From: DATARH01 sp035534855
GTDB taxonomy: Bacteria > Pseudomonadota > Alphaproteobacteria > ATCC43930 > CGMCC-115725
DNA length: 64,000 nucleotides
Assembly (NCBI GenBank): GCA_035534855.1
Contig: DATLRD010000083.1
Span: forward strand, 1-64,000
Direction: 5' to 3'
Under the pieces are notes generated by a model that saw nothing but the letters and a program-made list of their open reading frames with translations, did not search any database and was not told the DNA's origin. Of this stretch, positions 16,177-24,589 are shown in pieces (within the stretch, counting starts at the first letter, position 1; every line of letters begins with the position of its first letter). The translations under genes and the position numbers were made by a program.

Positions 16177-17594
16177 CCGTCACCGTTCGCTTCGCCCCCT
16201 CCCCGACCGGGTTTCTCCATATCGGCGGCGCCCGCACGGCGCTGTTCAACTGGCTGTTCGCCAAGCATCACCGGCAATACGGCGACGGAGGCATCTTTCG
16301 GCTGCGCATCGAGGATACCGACCGGGTGCGCTCGACCCCCGAGGCGGTCGCGGCGATCATCGACGGCCTCAAATGGCTCGGGCTCGAGTGGGACGGCGAG
16401 GTCGTGCACCAGTTCGCCAACGCGCTGCAGCATGCCGCAGTCGCGAGCGACCTGCTCGCCGCCGGCCACGCCTATCGCTGCTACTGCACGCCGCAGGAGC
16501 TAGAGGCGATGCGCGAGAAGGCACGGGCCGAAAAGCGCTCGGTGCGCTACGACGGCACCTGGCGCGACCGCGACCCGGCCGAGGCGCCGCCGGGGGTCGC
16601 GCCGGTGATCCGCCTCCGCGCGCCGCAGGAGGGCGCGACGGTGATCCGCGACCTCGTGCAGGGCGAGGTTTCGGTCAGCAACAGCGAACTCGACGATTTG
16701 ATCATCCTGCGCGCCGACGGCACGCCGACCTACAATTTCTCGGTCGTGGTCGACGACCACCACATGGCGATCACTCACGTGATCCGTGGCGACGATCACC
16801 TCAACAACGCGTTCCGCCAGACCCAGATCTATCGCGCGCTCGGCTGGACGGTGCCGGAATTCGCCCACATCCCGCTGATCCACGGGTCGGATGGCGCCAA
16901 ATTGTCGAAGCGTCACGGCGCGCTCGGCATCGAGGCGTATCGTGACCTCGGCTACCTGCCCGAGGCGCTGCGCAACCACCTGATGCGACTCGGGTGGAGC
17001 CATGGCGACGACGAGATCATCTCGACTGAGGATGCGATCCGCTGGTTCGACATAGGCGATGTCGGGCGCGCCCCGGCGCGGTTCGATTTCGCCAAGCTCG
17101 ACAGTGTCAACGCGCACTACCTGAAGGATACCGCGGACGTGCGGCTGGTCGAACTGGCTGCGCCGTTTCTCGAACGCACGCTCGGGCGCGCGCTGGCCCC
17201 GGGCGACTCCGACCGGCTGCGCCGGGCGATGCCCGGGTTGAAGCCGCGCGCCAAGACGCTCGTCGAACTGGCGGAAAAGGCGCGATTTTATGTCGCTGCC
17301 CGGCCGCTGACCCCGGCCGCCGACGCCGCCAAGGCGCTGACCGGCGAGGCCCGCGGCCTGCTCGGCGAGCTGAGAGCGACACTCGGCGGTGCCGACTGGC
17401 AGCCGGGGGTGCTGGAAACCGCGCTGCGCGATTTCGCGGCGGCAAAGGGCGTCAAGCTCGGCGCCGTGGCCCAACCGCTGCGCGCAGCGCTGACCGGCTC
17501 GCTTGCCTCGCCCGGCATCTTCGAGGTGATGGAGGTGCTGGGCCGCGACGAGAGCCTGGCGCGGCTCGCCGACGCCGCCGCCGGACCCGGCTGA
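16173..17594 (+). CDS. gltX: Glutamyl-tRNA synthetase
   Basis: Class I aminoacyl-tRNA synthetase that charges tRNA-Glu (and tRNA-Gln where the amidotransferase route is used). The product is 473 aa with the HIGH-type motif FLHIGGART at 14-22 and the KMSKS-type loop KLSKR at about 243-247, the order and spacing usual for bacterial GltX. The C-terminal anticodon-binding domain is complete. Alphaproteobacteria often carry two gltX copies; which one this is cannot be told. The start ATG overlaps the acyl-CoA ligase stop. It is followed by gltA on the same strand after 138 nt. Confidence 0.95.
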   Translation: MTVTVRFAPSPTGFLHIGGARTALFNWLFAKHHRQYGDGGIFRLRIEDTDRVRSTPEAVAAIIDGLKWLGLEWDGEVVHQFANALQHAAVASDLLAAGHAYRCYCTPQELEAMREKARAEKRSVRYDGTWRDRDPAEAPPGVAPVIRLRAPQEGATVIRDLVQGEVSVSNSELDDLIILRADGTPTYNFSVVVDDHHMAITHVIRGDDHLNNAFRQTQIYRALGWTVPEFAHIPLIHGSDGAKLSKRHGALGIEAYRDLGYLPEALRNHLMRLGWSHGDDEIISTEDAIRWFDIGDVGRAPARFDFAKLDSVNAHYLKDTADVRLVELAAPFLERTLGRALAPGDSDRLRRAMPGLKPRAKTLVELAEKARFYVAARPLTPAADAAKALTGEARGLLGELRATLGGADWQPGVLETALRDFAAAKGVKLGAVAQPLRAALTGSLASPGIFEVMEVLGRDESLARLADAAAGPG

Positions 17595-17628
17595 AGCCAG
17601 TACAGACGGTTAGGTCTTCGCGTTTGCG

Positions 17629-17645
17629 ATATTGCGGTGCAATAT
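17629..17645. promoter_or_regulatory. Perfect inverted repeat upstream of gltA
   Basis: ATATTGC (17629-17635), GGT, GCAATAT (17639-17645). A 7-bp perfect dyad with a 3-bp spacer in the AT-richest part of the gltX-gltA gap, 88 bp before the gltA ATG. It looks like an operator or promoter dyad; the protein that would bind it is unknown. Confidence 0.35.
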
Positions 17646-17732
17646 AGTAGCTGCCCTTTGATAATCAGCCACGGCAGGCTTATTGTCATGGGCATACGGG
17701 TGATGGCCGCGGCCGCAGCGAGAGGTGAATCC

Positions 17733-19058
17733 ATGGACGGCGACAATACGAAGGCAGCCGCAACGAAAGCGACGATGACGCTGACCGACAATTCCAACGG
17801 CAGGTCGATTGAACTGCCGGTCATCACGGGCTCGGTCGGCCCCAAGGTTATCGATGTGCGCAGCCTTTACGCCAAGACCGGCTACTTCACTTACGACCCC
17901 GGCTTTATGGCCACTGCCGCCTGCCGGTCGAGCATCACCTACATCGACGGCGACGAAGGCGTGTTGATGTATCGGGGTTACCCGATCGAGGACTTGGCGG
18001 CGAAAAGCGACTTCCTGGAAGTCGCTTATTTGCTGCTCAACGGCGAATTGCCGACCGCCGACCAGAGGACGCAGTTTGTCAACGACATCACCCATCACAC
18101 GATGGTGCACGAGCAGATCACCAGCTTTTTCCGTGGCTTCCGCCGCGATGCGCACCCGATGGCGGTGCTGTGCGGGGTGGTCGGCGCGCTGTCGGCCTTC
18201 TATCACGATTCGACCGATATCAACGACCCGTACCAGCGGATGATCGCCTCGCACCGGCTGATTGCCAAATTGCCGACGATCGGGGCCATGGCCTACAAGT
18301 ATTCGCTCGGCCAACCGTTCATGTATCCAAAGAACTCGCTCGGCTACGCCGAAAATTTCCTCCACATGACGTTTGGCGTTCCGTGCGAGGAATACCAGGT
18401 CAATCCGGTCCTGGCCAAGGCGATGGACCGGATTTTCATTTTGCACGCCGACCACGAACAGAATGCATCGACGGCGACGGTACGCAATGCCGGGTCGAGC
18501 GGCGCCAATCCGTTCGCCTGCATCGCCGCCGGCATCGCCTCGCTATGGGGCCCAGCGCATGGCGGCGCCAACGAGGCGGTGCTCAAGATGCTGGCCCGAA
18601 TCGGCAGCCCGAAAGGCATCCCCGAGTTCATCAGCCAGGTCAAGGACAAGCACAACCACGAAATTCTGTTCGGCTTCGGCCACCGCGTTTACAAGAATTA
18701 CGACCCGCGCGCCCATGTGTTGCGCGAAAGCTGCCATCAGGTGCTCGCCGAGCTCGGCATCAAGGATGATCCGCTGCTCGACCTGGCGATGGAACTGGAA
18801 AAGATCGCCCTCAACGACGATTACTTCATCACGCGAAAGCTTTACCCGAACGTCGATTTCTATTCGGGCATCATCCTGAAGGCGATGGGCTTCCCGACCT
18901 CGATGTTCACGGTGCTGTTCGCGATCGCGCGCACGGTCGGCTGGATCGCGCAGTGGACCGAGATGATCGAGGATCCGGACACCAAGATCGGCCGGCCCCG
19001 GCAGCTGTTCACCGGCTCTGACCGGCGCACTTACATCCCGCTCGCTCAGCGGCACTGA
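17733..19058 (+). CDS. gltA: Citrate synthase (type II, hexameric class)
   Basis: Condenses acetyl-CoA and oxaloacetate to citrate, the entry step of the TCA cycle. From the ATG at 17733 (GAGAGGTGA upstream) the product is 441 aa. Catalytic residues fit the family: His276 in GPAHGGANEAVL, His317 in GFGHRVYKNYDPR and Asp375 in NVDFYSGI. The N-terminal small-domain extension and length match the Gram-negative type II enzyme, usually inhibited by NADH. In-frame codons further upstream start in a stretch without family similarity. A strong palindrome follows the stop. Confidence 0.96.
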   Translation: MDGDNTKAAATKATMTLTDNSNGRSIELPVITGSVGPKVIDVRSLYAKTGYFTYDPGFMATAACRSSITYIDGDEGVLMYRGYPIEDLAAKSDFLEVAYLLLNGELPTADQRTQFVNDITHHTMVHEQITSFFRGFRRDAHPMAVLCGVVGALSAFYHDSTDINDPYQRMIASHRLIAKLPTIGAMAYKYSLGQPFMYPKNSLGYAENFLHMTFGVPCEEYQVNPVLAKAMDRIFILHADHEQNASTATVRNAGSSGANPFACIAAGIASLWGPAHGGANEAVLKMLARIGSPKGIPEFISQVKDKHNHEILFGFGHRVYKNYDPRAHVLRESCHQVLAELGIKDDPLLDLAMELEKIALNDDYFITRKLYPNVDFYSGIILKAMGFPTSMFTVLFAIARTVGWIAQWTEMIEDPDTKIGRPRQLFTGSDRRTYIPLAQRH

Positions 19059-19078
19059 ATTCGCCGCGCCCCCGCGCG

Positions 19079-19104
19079 CCGTCCCTCCCGGCCGGGAGGG
19101 ACGG
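19079..19104. terminator. Bidirectional terminator-like palindrome
   Basis: A perfect 26-bp palindrome (arm CCGTCCCTCCCGG) lies between the convergent gltA and gloA genes, 20 nt after the gltA stop. A very stable hairpin can form on both strands. Only a short TTAG follows on the plus strand, so it is not a classic U-tract terminator. Confidence 0.6.
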
Positions 19105-19120
19105 TTAGCAGCGATGCGGG

Positions 19121-19531
19121 CTATTTCCGCTCGATGAGTTCGATCTTGTAGCCGTCAGGGTCTTCGATAAACGCGATCACCGATCCGCCATGCGCCATCG
19201 GCCCGGCCGGGCGCGGGATCTTGACCCCGGCCTTCGCCAGCCTGTCGCAGGTCGCGTAGACATCGGGCACGCCGACCGCCAGGTGGCCGAACCCGCTGCC
19301 GAGCGAATACGGCTCGGCCTGTTCCCAGTTATGGGTCAGCTCGACGACCGTATTGTGCTCCTCGTCACCATAGCCGACGAATGCGAGCGTAAACTTGCCG
19401 GTCGGATAGTCGCGCTTGCGAATCATGTTCATGCCAAGCTCTTCGGTATAGAACTTGAGCGACTTGTCGAGATCCTTGACCCGGATCATCGTGTGCAGCA
19501 GGCGGTATTTGCCGGTATCAGCGGTGGTCAT
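19121..19531 (-). CDS. gloA: Lactoylglutathione lyase (glyoxalase I)
   Basis: Isomerises the hemithioacetal of methylglyoxal and glutathione to S-lactoylglutathione, a detoxification step. The product is 136 aa with the four metal ligands of bacterial GloA: His13 (LLHTMIRV), Glu64 (VVELTHNW), His83 (FGHLAVGV) and Glu131 (YKIELIE). The short length and lack of the eukaryotic insertions fit the Ni-dependent class. The start overlaps the lpxB stop (ATGA) and has AGGAGAC upstream, so it is the last gene of the long envelope operon. Confidence 0.94.
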   Translation of the reverse strand: MTTADTGKYRLLHTMIRVKDLDKSLKFYTEELGMNMIRKRDYPTGKFTLAFVGYGDEEHNTVVELTHNWEQAEPYSLGSGFGHLAVGVPDVYATCDRLAKAGVKIPRPAGPMAHGGSVIAFIEDPDGYKIELIERK

Positions 19532-20724
19532 TGGGCTGTCTCCTGTTGTTGCCGGCGCGCGGCGATGAGGGAAAGGATCCGGTCGGCGGCGCTAAGGCTC
19601 GGCGACAGGCCGCCGGCCCCAAGCCGTCTTACCGCCTCATCATACCCCGCCAGGTGCGCCGCGCGAACCGCTTCATCCCGCACCAGCGCGGCGACCGCAC
19701 CGGCCAGAAGTTCCGGGGTGCAGTCGCGCTGAATGTATTCGCCGATGAGGACGCGGCCGAGGATCAGGTTGACGAGGTTGACCTGGCGCACCTTGACCAC
19801 CCGGTCGAGCAGCGCATGGGTCATCGGGTTGAGGCGATAGGCGGTCGCCATCGGCAGCCGCGCCATCGCCAGTTCCAGCGCGACCGAGCCCGACGCCACC
19901 AAGGCGGCACGGCTGGCCGCGAAGGCATCGTATTTCTCCGCCGCGCCGCGCACGACGATCGGCATGCCGGGCCACTCGCGTACGCCGGCAACGACCGCCG
20001 CCGCGACCGTTTCCACCGTCGGCACGACGACCCGGAACGGGCCGACCATTCCCTCGAGCCGCTGCAAGGAAGGGCCGAGCACCGGCATCAGCCGGCTGAC
20101 CTCGCCGCCGCGGCTGCCCGGCAGCACGGCGATCAGCAACGTGTCGGCAGCGAGGCCGTGCGCCGCACGGAAGCGCGCCGCGTCGCCGGAACCGGCGCCG
20201 CTTTCGATGACCGGGTGGCCGACACAGGTTGCGGCGAGCCCGACCCGCTCGAAATAGGACGGCTCGAACGGCAGCAGGGTCAGCAGGTGGTCGTACCAGC
20301 GCGCCATGCGCCGCGCACGCCCGGCGCGCCATGCCCACACCATCGGCGCGACATAGTGGATCAGCGGCAGCGTCTCGCCGGCGCGGCGCAGTCGCTGGGC
20401 AATGCGCCAACTGAACCCCGAGCTGTCGATCGTCACCACCGCGTCGGGCCGCTGGGCGCGGATCGCCGCGACGGTCTCGCGCACCCGGCGCAGGATCAGC
20501 GGCGCCCTCGGCAACACTTCGGCAACTCCGGCGACCGCGAGGTCGGAAAGCGGCACGAGGCTTGTCAGCCCCTGCTCGGCCATGCGCTCGCCGCCGATGC
20601 CGGCGACGCGCACCCGGCCATCGGTGCGCGCGCGCAGCGCGGCGATCAGCGCACCGCCGATCGCATCGCCCGAAGGCTCGCCAGTGACGATGAAGATGAA
20701 CGGCGCGGCGTCTTCCGCGCTCAT
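19528..20724 (-). CDS. lpxB: Lipid-A-disaccharide synthase
   Basis: Glycosyltransferase (GT19) that joins UDP-2,3-diacylglucosamine and lipid X to the lipid A disaccharide at the inner membrane. The product is 398 aa. N-terminal FIFIVTGEPSGDAIGG, the middle VTIDSSGFSWRIA and YVAPMVWAWR, and the C-terminal PGSRGGEVSRLMP are LpxB signatures. Start chosen at the ATG at 20724; the longer frame has no family match. It follows lpxI by 10 nt. Confidence 0.96.
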   Translation of the reverse strand: MSAEDAAPFIFIVTGEPSGDAIGGALIAALRARTDGRVRVAGIGGERMAEQGLTSLVPLSDLAVAGVAEVLPRAPLILRRVRETVAAIRAQRPDAVVTIDSSGFSWRIAQRLRRAGETLPLIHYVAPMVWAWRAGRARRMARWYDHLLTLLPFEPSYFERVGLAATCVGHPVIESGAGSGDAARFRAAHGLAADTLLIAVLPGSRGGEVSRLMPVLGPSLQRLEGMVGPFRVVVPTVETVAAAVVAGVREWPGMPIVVRGAAEKYDAFAASRAALVASGSVALELAMARLPMATAYRLNPMTHALLDRVVKVRQVNLVNLILGRVLIGEYIQRDCTPELLAGAVAALVRDEAVRAAHLAGYDEAVRRLGAGGLSPSLSAADRILSLIAARRQQQETAQ

Positions 20725-20734
20725 GCGAGACTGG

Positions 20735-21592
20735 TCACGGCGCACGCACCCCGACGACAAAGAGGCCGGCCGCGTCGGCGGCCCGCGCGACCTCGTCGCG
20801 GTCAAGCACCAGCACCGCCCCGGCCTCTGCCGCGATCCCGCGCAGCCCGGCCTCAGTGGCGACCGCCACGGTCTGCGGTCCGATCACCGGCCGGTCGACG
20901 CGGCGCTCCTGCCCGGGCTTTTCAGCCTTGACCAGCACCGCGCCAGGGCCGGGCCGCTGCAGCGCAGCGCAGCGGCGGACCAGCGCATCGGTGCCCTCGA
21001 TCGCCTCGACCCCGAGCACCATTCCCTGCTGGACGACAACCGACTGCCCAATATCGAGCGCGCCGATCGCGCGGACAATGCGCAGCCCGTGCGCGATATC
21101 GGCGTGCGCCGCGTCGTCGGGAAGCCGGGTGCCGATCGGCCCGTCCGGCATCATTACCGCGCGGCCGAGCAACTCATCCGATGCGATCACGCGAAACCCC
21201 TCGCGCTCAATCTCCTTGATCACCGCCGACAACAGCCCGTCATCGCCGAGCGCCCGCAGGCCGATGCGGGCGAAAAACCGCGCCGCGCGCCAATCGGGCC
21301 GCAGCGAGGCGAGCGACGGGCGCTTGACCCCGCCGGCAAGCACCAGCTCACCGACGCCGTGGGCGCGCAGCAAGTCGAACCCGGTCGCCGCGGCGCCGAT
21401 CCGGCACCAGGCGTGTGGCGCATCGGCCAGCAGGTGCGGGTCGGCCTCGCCTTCCAACGCCAGCACAAACACCTCGCGGCCGACTGCGCGGCAGCTTTCG
21501 ATCAGGCGCCGCGGCAACCCGCCATTGCCGGCGACGATGCCCAGCGGGCCCGCCCCCGCGCCGGCCGGCCGGCCATCCGGCCTATCCGTCAT
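20735..21592 (-). CDS. lpxI: UDP-2,3-diacylglucosamine pyrophosphatase LpxI
   Basis: Hydrolyses UDP-2,3-diacylglucosamine to lipid X plus UMP. It is the LpxI type found in alphaproteobacteria in place of LpxH. The product is 285 aa from the ATG at 21592. It opens with LGIVAGNGGLPRRL and carries the LpxI-specific GGVKRPSL, GDDGLLSAVI and IGPQTVAVATEAGLRG blocks. Position between lpxA and lpxB confirms the role. It overlaps the lpxA end by 11 bp. Confidence 0.95.
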   Translation of the reverse strand: MTDRPDGRPAGAGAGPLGIVAGNGGLPRRLIESCRAVGREVFVLALEGEADPHLLADAPHAWCRIGAAATGFDLLRAHGVGELVLAGGVKRPSLASLRPDWRAARFFARIGLRALGDDGLLSAVIKEIEREGFRVIASDELLGRAVMMPDGPIGTRLPDDAAHADIAHGLRIVRAIGALDIGQSVVVQQGMVLGVEAIEGTDALVRRCAALQRPGPGAVLVKAEKPGQERRVDRPVIGPQTVAVATEAGLRGIAAEAGAVLVLDRDEVARAADAAGLFVVGVRAP

Positions 21593-22385
21593 TCGCCCCT
21601 TTCGGCTGGCAGATTGCCCGGCTCGAATCGGCACGGATAAACGCGATCAGGTCGGCAACCGGGGCGACCGCACCGAATTTGACGGCGACCGCGTCGACCC
21701 GCTCGTTGAACGTGCCGCCGCCGTTCGAGAACAGCAGCTGATAGGCGCTGCGCAGCCCTAGAATGTCTTCACGGCTGAAGCCGCTGCGCTGCATGCCGAT
21801 GATGTTGAGCCCGTTGAGCCGGGCGCGATCGCCCATCACCTGGCCATACGGGATGACGTCGCGCTCGACGCCCGACATGCCACCGATCATCGCGTGCCGG
21901 CCGATGCGGACATACTGATGCACCGCCGAGAGGCCCCCGAGGATCGCGTGGTCCTCGACGATGACGTGGCCGGCCAGCGTGGCGTTGTTGACGAGGATTA
22001 CGTCATTGCCGATCTGGCAGTCATGCGCGACATGGGCGCCGACCATCAGCAGACAGTGGTCGCCGACGCGGGTCACCATCCCGCCGCCTTCGGTGCCGGG
22101 GTTGATCGTCACATGTTCGCGGATCGTGTTGTGGCGCCCGATCTCGAGCGACGATTTCTCGCCGCGATATTTGAGGTCCTGCGGCTCGCACCCGATCGAG
22201 GCGAACGGAAAAATTCGCGAGTGCTCGCCGATCGTCGTGCGCCCGTCGACGACGACATGCGCCTTGAGCATGACGCCGGCCCCCAGCACGACCTCGTCGC
22301 CGATGACGCAATACGGGCCGATGACAACATCGTCGGCCAGCCTCGCGCCTGGGCCGATGATTGCCGTCGGATGGATCTGCGGCAT
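21582..22385 (-). CDS. lpxA: UDP-N-acetylglucosamine O-acyltransferase
   Basis: First lipid A enzyme: transfers an R-3-hydroxyacyl chain from ACP to UDP-GlcNAc. The product is 267 aa built of hexapeptide repeats of a left-handed beta-helix, ending in an alpha-helical C-terminus. The catalytic histidine is His121 in MVGAHVAHDC, matching His125 of E. coli LpxA by motif. The ATG at 22385 begins MPQIHPTAII, a typical start. It lies 7 nt after fabZ. Confidence 0.97.
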   Translation of the reverse strand: MPQIHPTAIIGPGARLADDVVIGPYCVIGDEVVLGAGVMLKAHVVVDGRTTIGEHSRIFPFASIGCEPQDLKYRGEKSSLEIGRHNTIREHVTINPGTEGGGMVTRVGDHCLLMVGAHVAHDCQIGNDVILVNNATLAGHVIVEDHAILGGLSAVHQYVRIGRHAMIGGMSGVERDVIPYGQVMGDRARLNGLNIIGMQRSGFSREDILGLRSAYQLLFSNGGGTFNERVDAVAVKFGAVAPVADLIAFIRADSSRAICQPKGANDG

Positions 22386-22392
22386 CACCGTC

Positions 22393-22866
22393 CTACTCGT
22401 CAAGGATCATCGCCGCGAACACCGCTTCCGCCGCGAGATGCCCACGTACCTCGGCGCGCCCCTCGAATTTCCACACATTGCGCCGATTACGCTGCTTGGT
22501 GACATGGATCAGCAGTCGATCGCCGGGAACCACCGGTCGGCGAAACCGCGCCTCGTCGATGCTCATGAAATACACCAGCTTGCCTTCGGCCTCCGGCCCG
22601 AGGGTGTGGACGACAAGCACCGCGGCGGTCTGCGCCATCGCCTCGACGATCAGCACGCCCGGCATCACCGCGCGCGCCGGGAAATGGCCTTTGAAATAGT
22701 ATTCGTCGGGCGTGATGTCCTTGATCCCGGTCGCATGCTCGTTGGCGACGGCATCGACCACCTTGTCGATCATCAGAAACGGATCGCGGTGCGGTATCAT
22801 CTCCATGACCCGCTCACGATCGAATTCGCACGCCGCGACGACGGCGCCCGCCGGATCGACCATCAT
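22393..22866 (-). CDS. fabZ: 3-hydroxyacyl-ACP dehydratase FabZ
   Basis: Hot-dog-fold dehydratase of type II fatty acid synthesis; competes with LpxA and LpxD for hydroxyacyl-ACP. The product is 157 aa with IPHRDPFLMID near 24-34, catalytic His61 in GHFPARAVMPG and Glu75 in IVEAMAQ. The ATG at 22866 overlaps the lpxD stop (ATGATGA), and a second ATG follows immediately, so either may be used. Much longer upstream codons in this frame are antisense-like. Confidence 0.96.
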   Translation of the reverse strand: MMVDPAGAVVAACEFDRERVMEMIPHRDPFLMIDKVVDAVANEHATGIKDITPDEYYFKGHFPARAVMPGVLIVEAMAQTAAVLVVHTLGPEAEGKLVYFMSIDEARFRRPVVPGDRLLIHVTKQRNRRNVWKFEGRAEVRGHLAAEAVFAAMILDE

Positions 22867-23885
22867 TCGCCCTTCTTTTTCGCCAGGCGCCGCAACACGG
22901 CGACCTGCCTCGCCCACATCCTCAGCAGCACGGCCGGCGTTCCGCCGACACTTTGCCCCGCGGGCACATCGTGCAGAACACCGGCTTGCGCCGCAATCCT
23001 CACACCGTCGTCGATCCGCAGATGTCCGGCTATACCCGCCTGCCCGCCTATCATGATGTAATTGCCGAGCACGCTGCTGCCCGCAATGCCGATCTGGCCC
23101 GCCAACGCGCAACAACGCCCGATTTGCACGTTGTGGGCAATATGGACAAGATTGTCGATCATCGTGCCAGAACCGATGACGGTATCATGGTTCGAGCCGC
23201 GATCGATCGCCGCGTTGGCGCCGATATCGACGTCGTCGCCGATTATGACGAGCCCGAGTTGCGGCACCTTGACCGGACGGACCGGATCGGGCGCAAACCC
23301 GAAGCCCGGCTGACCGATGCGCACCCCCGGGTGCAGTACGACGCGGGCGCCGAGCCGGCAGTGGCTGAGCGTGACATTGGCGGCGATGCGGCAATCCTCA
23401 CCGATCTCGACCCCCACACCGATCACGGTGTTGGGGCCGATCCGGCACCGCGCGCCCAATCGGGACCCGGCGCCGATCACCACGTGCGCGCCGATCTCGC
23501 AATCGCCGGGCACCACGGCGGTCGAGTCGACGACCGCGGTCGGTGCCCGTCCCGGCACGACCGGTGGCTCGGGATAAAACGCCTGCGCGGCGAGGGCGAA
23601 CGCCTTGTAGGGCTCGGCCGTCAGCAGCAGCGCCATGCCGGGCGGTGCGCGTCCGGCAAGTTCCGGCGATACAAAGGCGGCACCCGCACCCGATCGGGCA
23701 AACGCCGCCACGTATTTTCGGTTGTCGAGAAAGGCGACGTCGTTGGGTCCCGCGGTCTCCAGCGGCGCCACGTCGTAAACGACGCGGGCGCCGTCGCCTT
23801 CATCACGCAGCGCCGCTCCGCTGAGCCCTGCCAATGCCGCAAGAGAGTAGGGGCCGGCGCGGACGAAGAAGCGGGAGTCCGCCAT
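22863..23885 (-). CDS. lpxD: UDP-3-O-(3-hydroxyacyl)glucosamine N-acyltransferase
   Basis: Third step of lipid A synthesis: N-acylation of UDP-3-O-acylglucosamine. The product is 340 aa with an N-terminal uridine-binding domain (about 1-110) and a long left-handed beta-helix (about 115-310). The catalytic histidine pair is in NLVHIAHNV (His248, His251), and the substrate block GQPGFGFAPD is at 191-200. GGAGG precedes the ATG at 23885. Ends in a lysine-rich tail that overlaps fabZ. Confidence 0.96.
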   Translation of the reverse strand: MADSRFFVRAGPYSLAALAGLSGAALRDEGDGARVVYDVAPLETAGPNDVAFLDNRKYVAAFARSGAGAAFVSPELAGRAPPGMALLLTAEPYKAFALAAQAFYPEPPVVPGRAPTAVVDSTAVVPGDCEIGAHVVIGAGSRLGARCRIGPNTVIGVGVEIGEDCRIAANVTLSHCRLGARVVLHPGVRIGQPGFGFAPDPVRPVKVPQLGLVIIGDDVDIGANAAIDRGSNHDTVIGSGTMIDNLVHIAHNVQIGRCCALAGQIGIAGSSVLGNYIMIGGQAGIAGHLRIDDGVRIAAQAGVLHDVPAGQSVGGTPAVLLRMWARQVAVLRRLAKKKGE

Positions 23886-23911
23886 CCGCCGGCCTCCGCA
23901 GGCTCGCCGCC

Positions 23912-24589
23912 TTACCGCTTTCTGGACTTGGCCGGCGGTTTCGCGGTAGTGACCGGCGGTTTCGCCGGAGTGACAGGCTGCGGCTGGACGAAGCTGACCG
24001 TCAGCGTCGGCATTTCCTGGTCGAGCTTTTGCAGCACTTCGTCGGTTATGTCGAACTGCTGATCGAACAGCACCAATTCGCCGCGCTGAAAGACGAGGTT
24101 AGCCTTTCTCTCCTTGGAGATCTGGGTGATGATCTTGATCATCGTCTGCTGGATCTTTTCCAGCGCGTTCGCGTTGGATTTTTCCAGGGCTTGCCGCTTG
24201 CTCTGTACATTGCGGTCAAGCTCGTTCACTTTGGCCTGAAACTCGCGGCCCTTCTTGTTCAGCGCTTCGGCCGACAGCGAGGCTTGCTGGCGCTGCAGCG
24301 TATCGCGCTCATGCCGCAGAATCTCCTCCTCGTGCGAAATCTCCTTTTCGTATTCCGCCCGTTTCGCCTCGATCTGGGCGCGGACCGATTTTGCCGCCTT
24401 GGAGTTCTGCAACAGAGACTGGACATCGACGACCAAAACCGACAGCTGCGGCGCAGCCGCGGGGGTGGCCGGTGCGGCCGGCGCGGGTTGCGCCGGCGTA
24501 GCGGGTTTCGGTTGCTGGGCCTCGGCCGTGCCGACACCAAGTGCGAGCAGGCAGGCCAGCGCGGCGAACCCGTAACGGAAAGCGACCAT
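23912..24589 (-). CDS. skp: Periplasmic chaperone Skp/OmpH family
   Basis: Holds unfolded outer-membrane proteins on their way to BamA. The product is 225 aa: signal peptide (about 1-24, cleavage after AEA), a Pro/Ala-rich linker (about 25-47), then the OmpH core beginning LSVLVVDVQSLLQNSKAAK and a long charged coiled-coil (about 66-160). It ends in a Pro/Lys-rich tail. The linker and tail make it longer than E. coli Skp (about 160 aa). The ATG overlaps the bamA stop by one base (TGATG). Confidence 0.9.
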   Translation of the reverse strand: MVAFRYGFAALACLLALGVGTAEAQQPKPATPAQPAPAAPATPAAAPQLSVLVVDVQSLLQNSKAAKSVRAQIEAKRAEYEKEISHEEEILRHERDTLQRQQASLSAEALNKKGREFQAKVNELDRNVQSKRQALEKSNANALEKIQQTMIKIITQISKERKANLVFQRGELVLFDQQFDITDEVLQKLDQEMPTLTVSFVQPQPVTPAKPPVTTAKPPAKSRKR

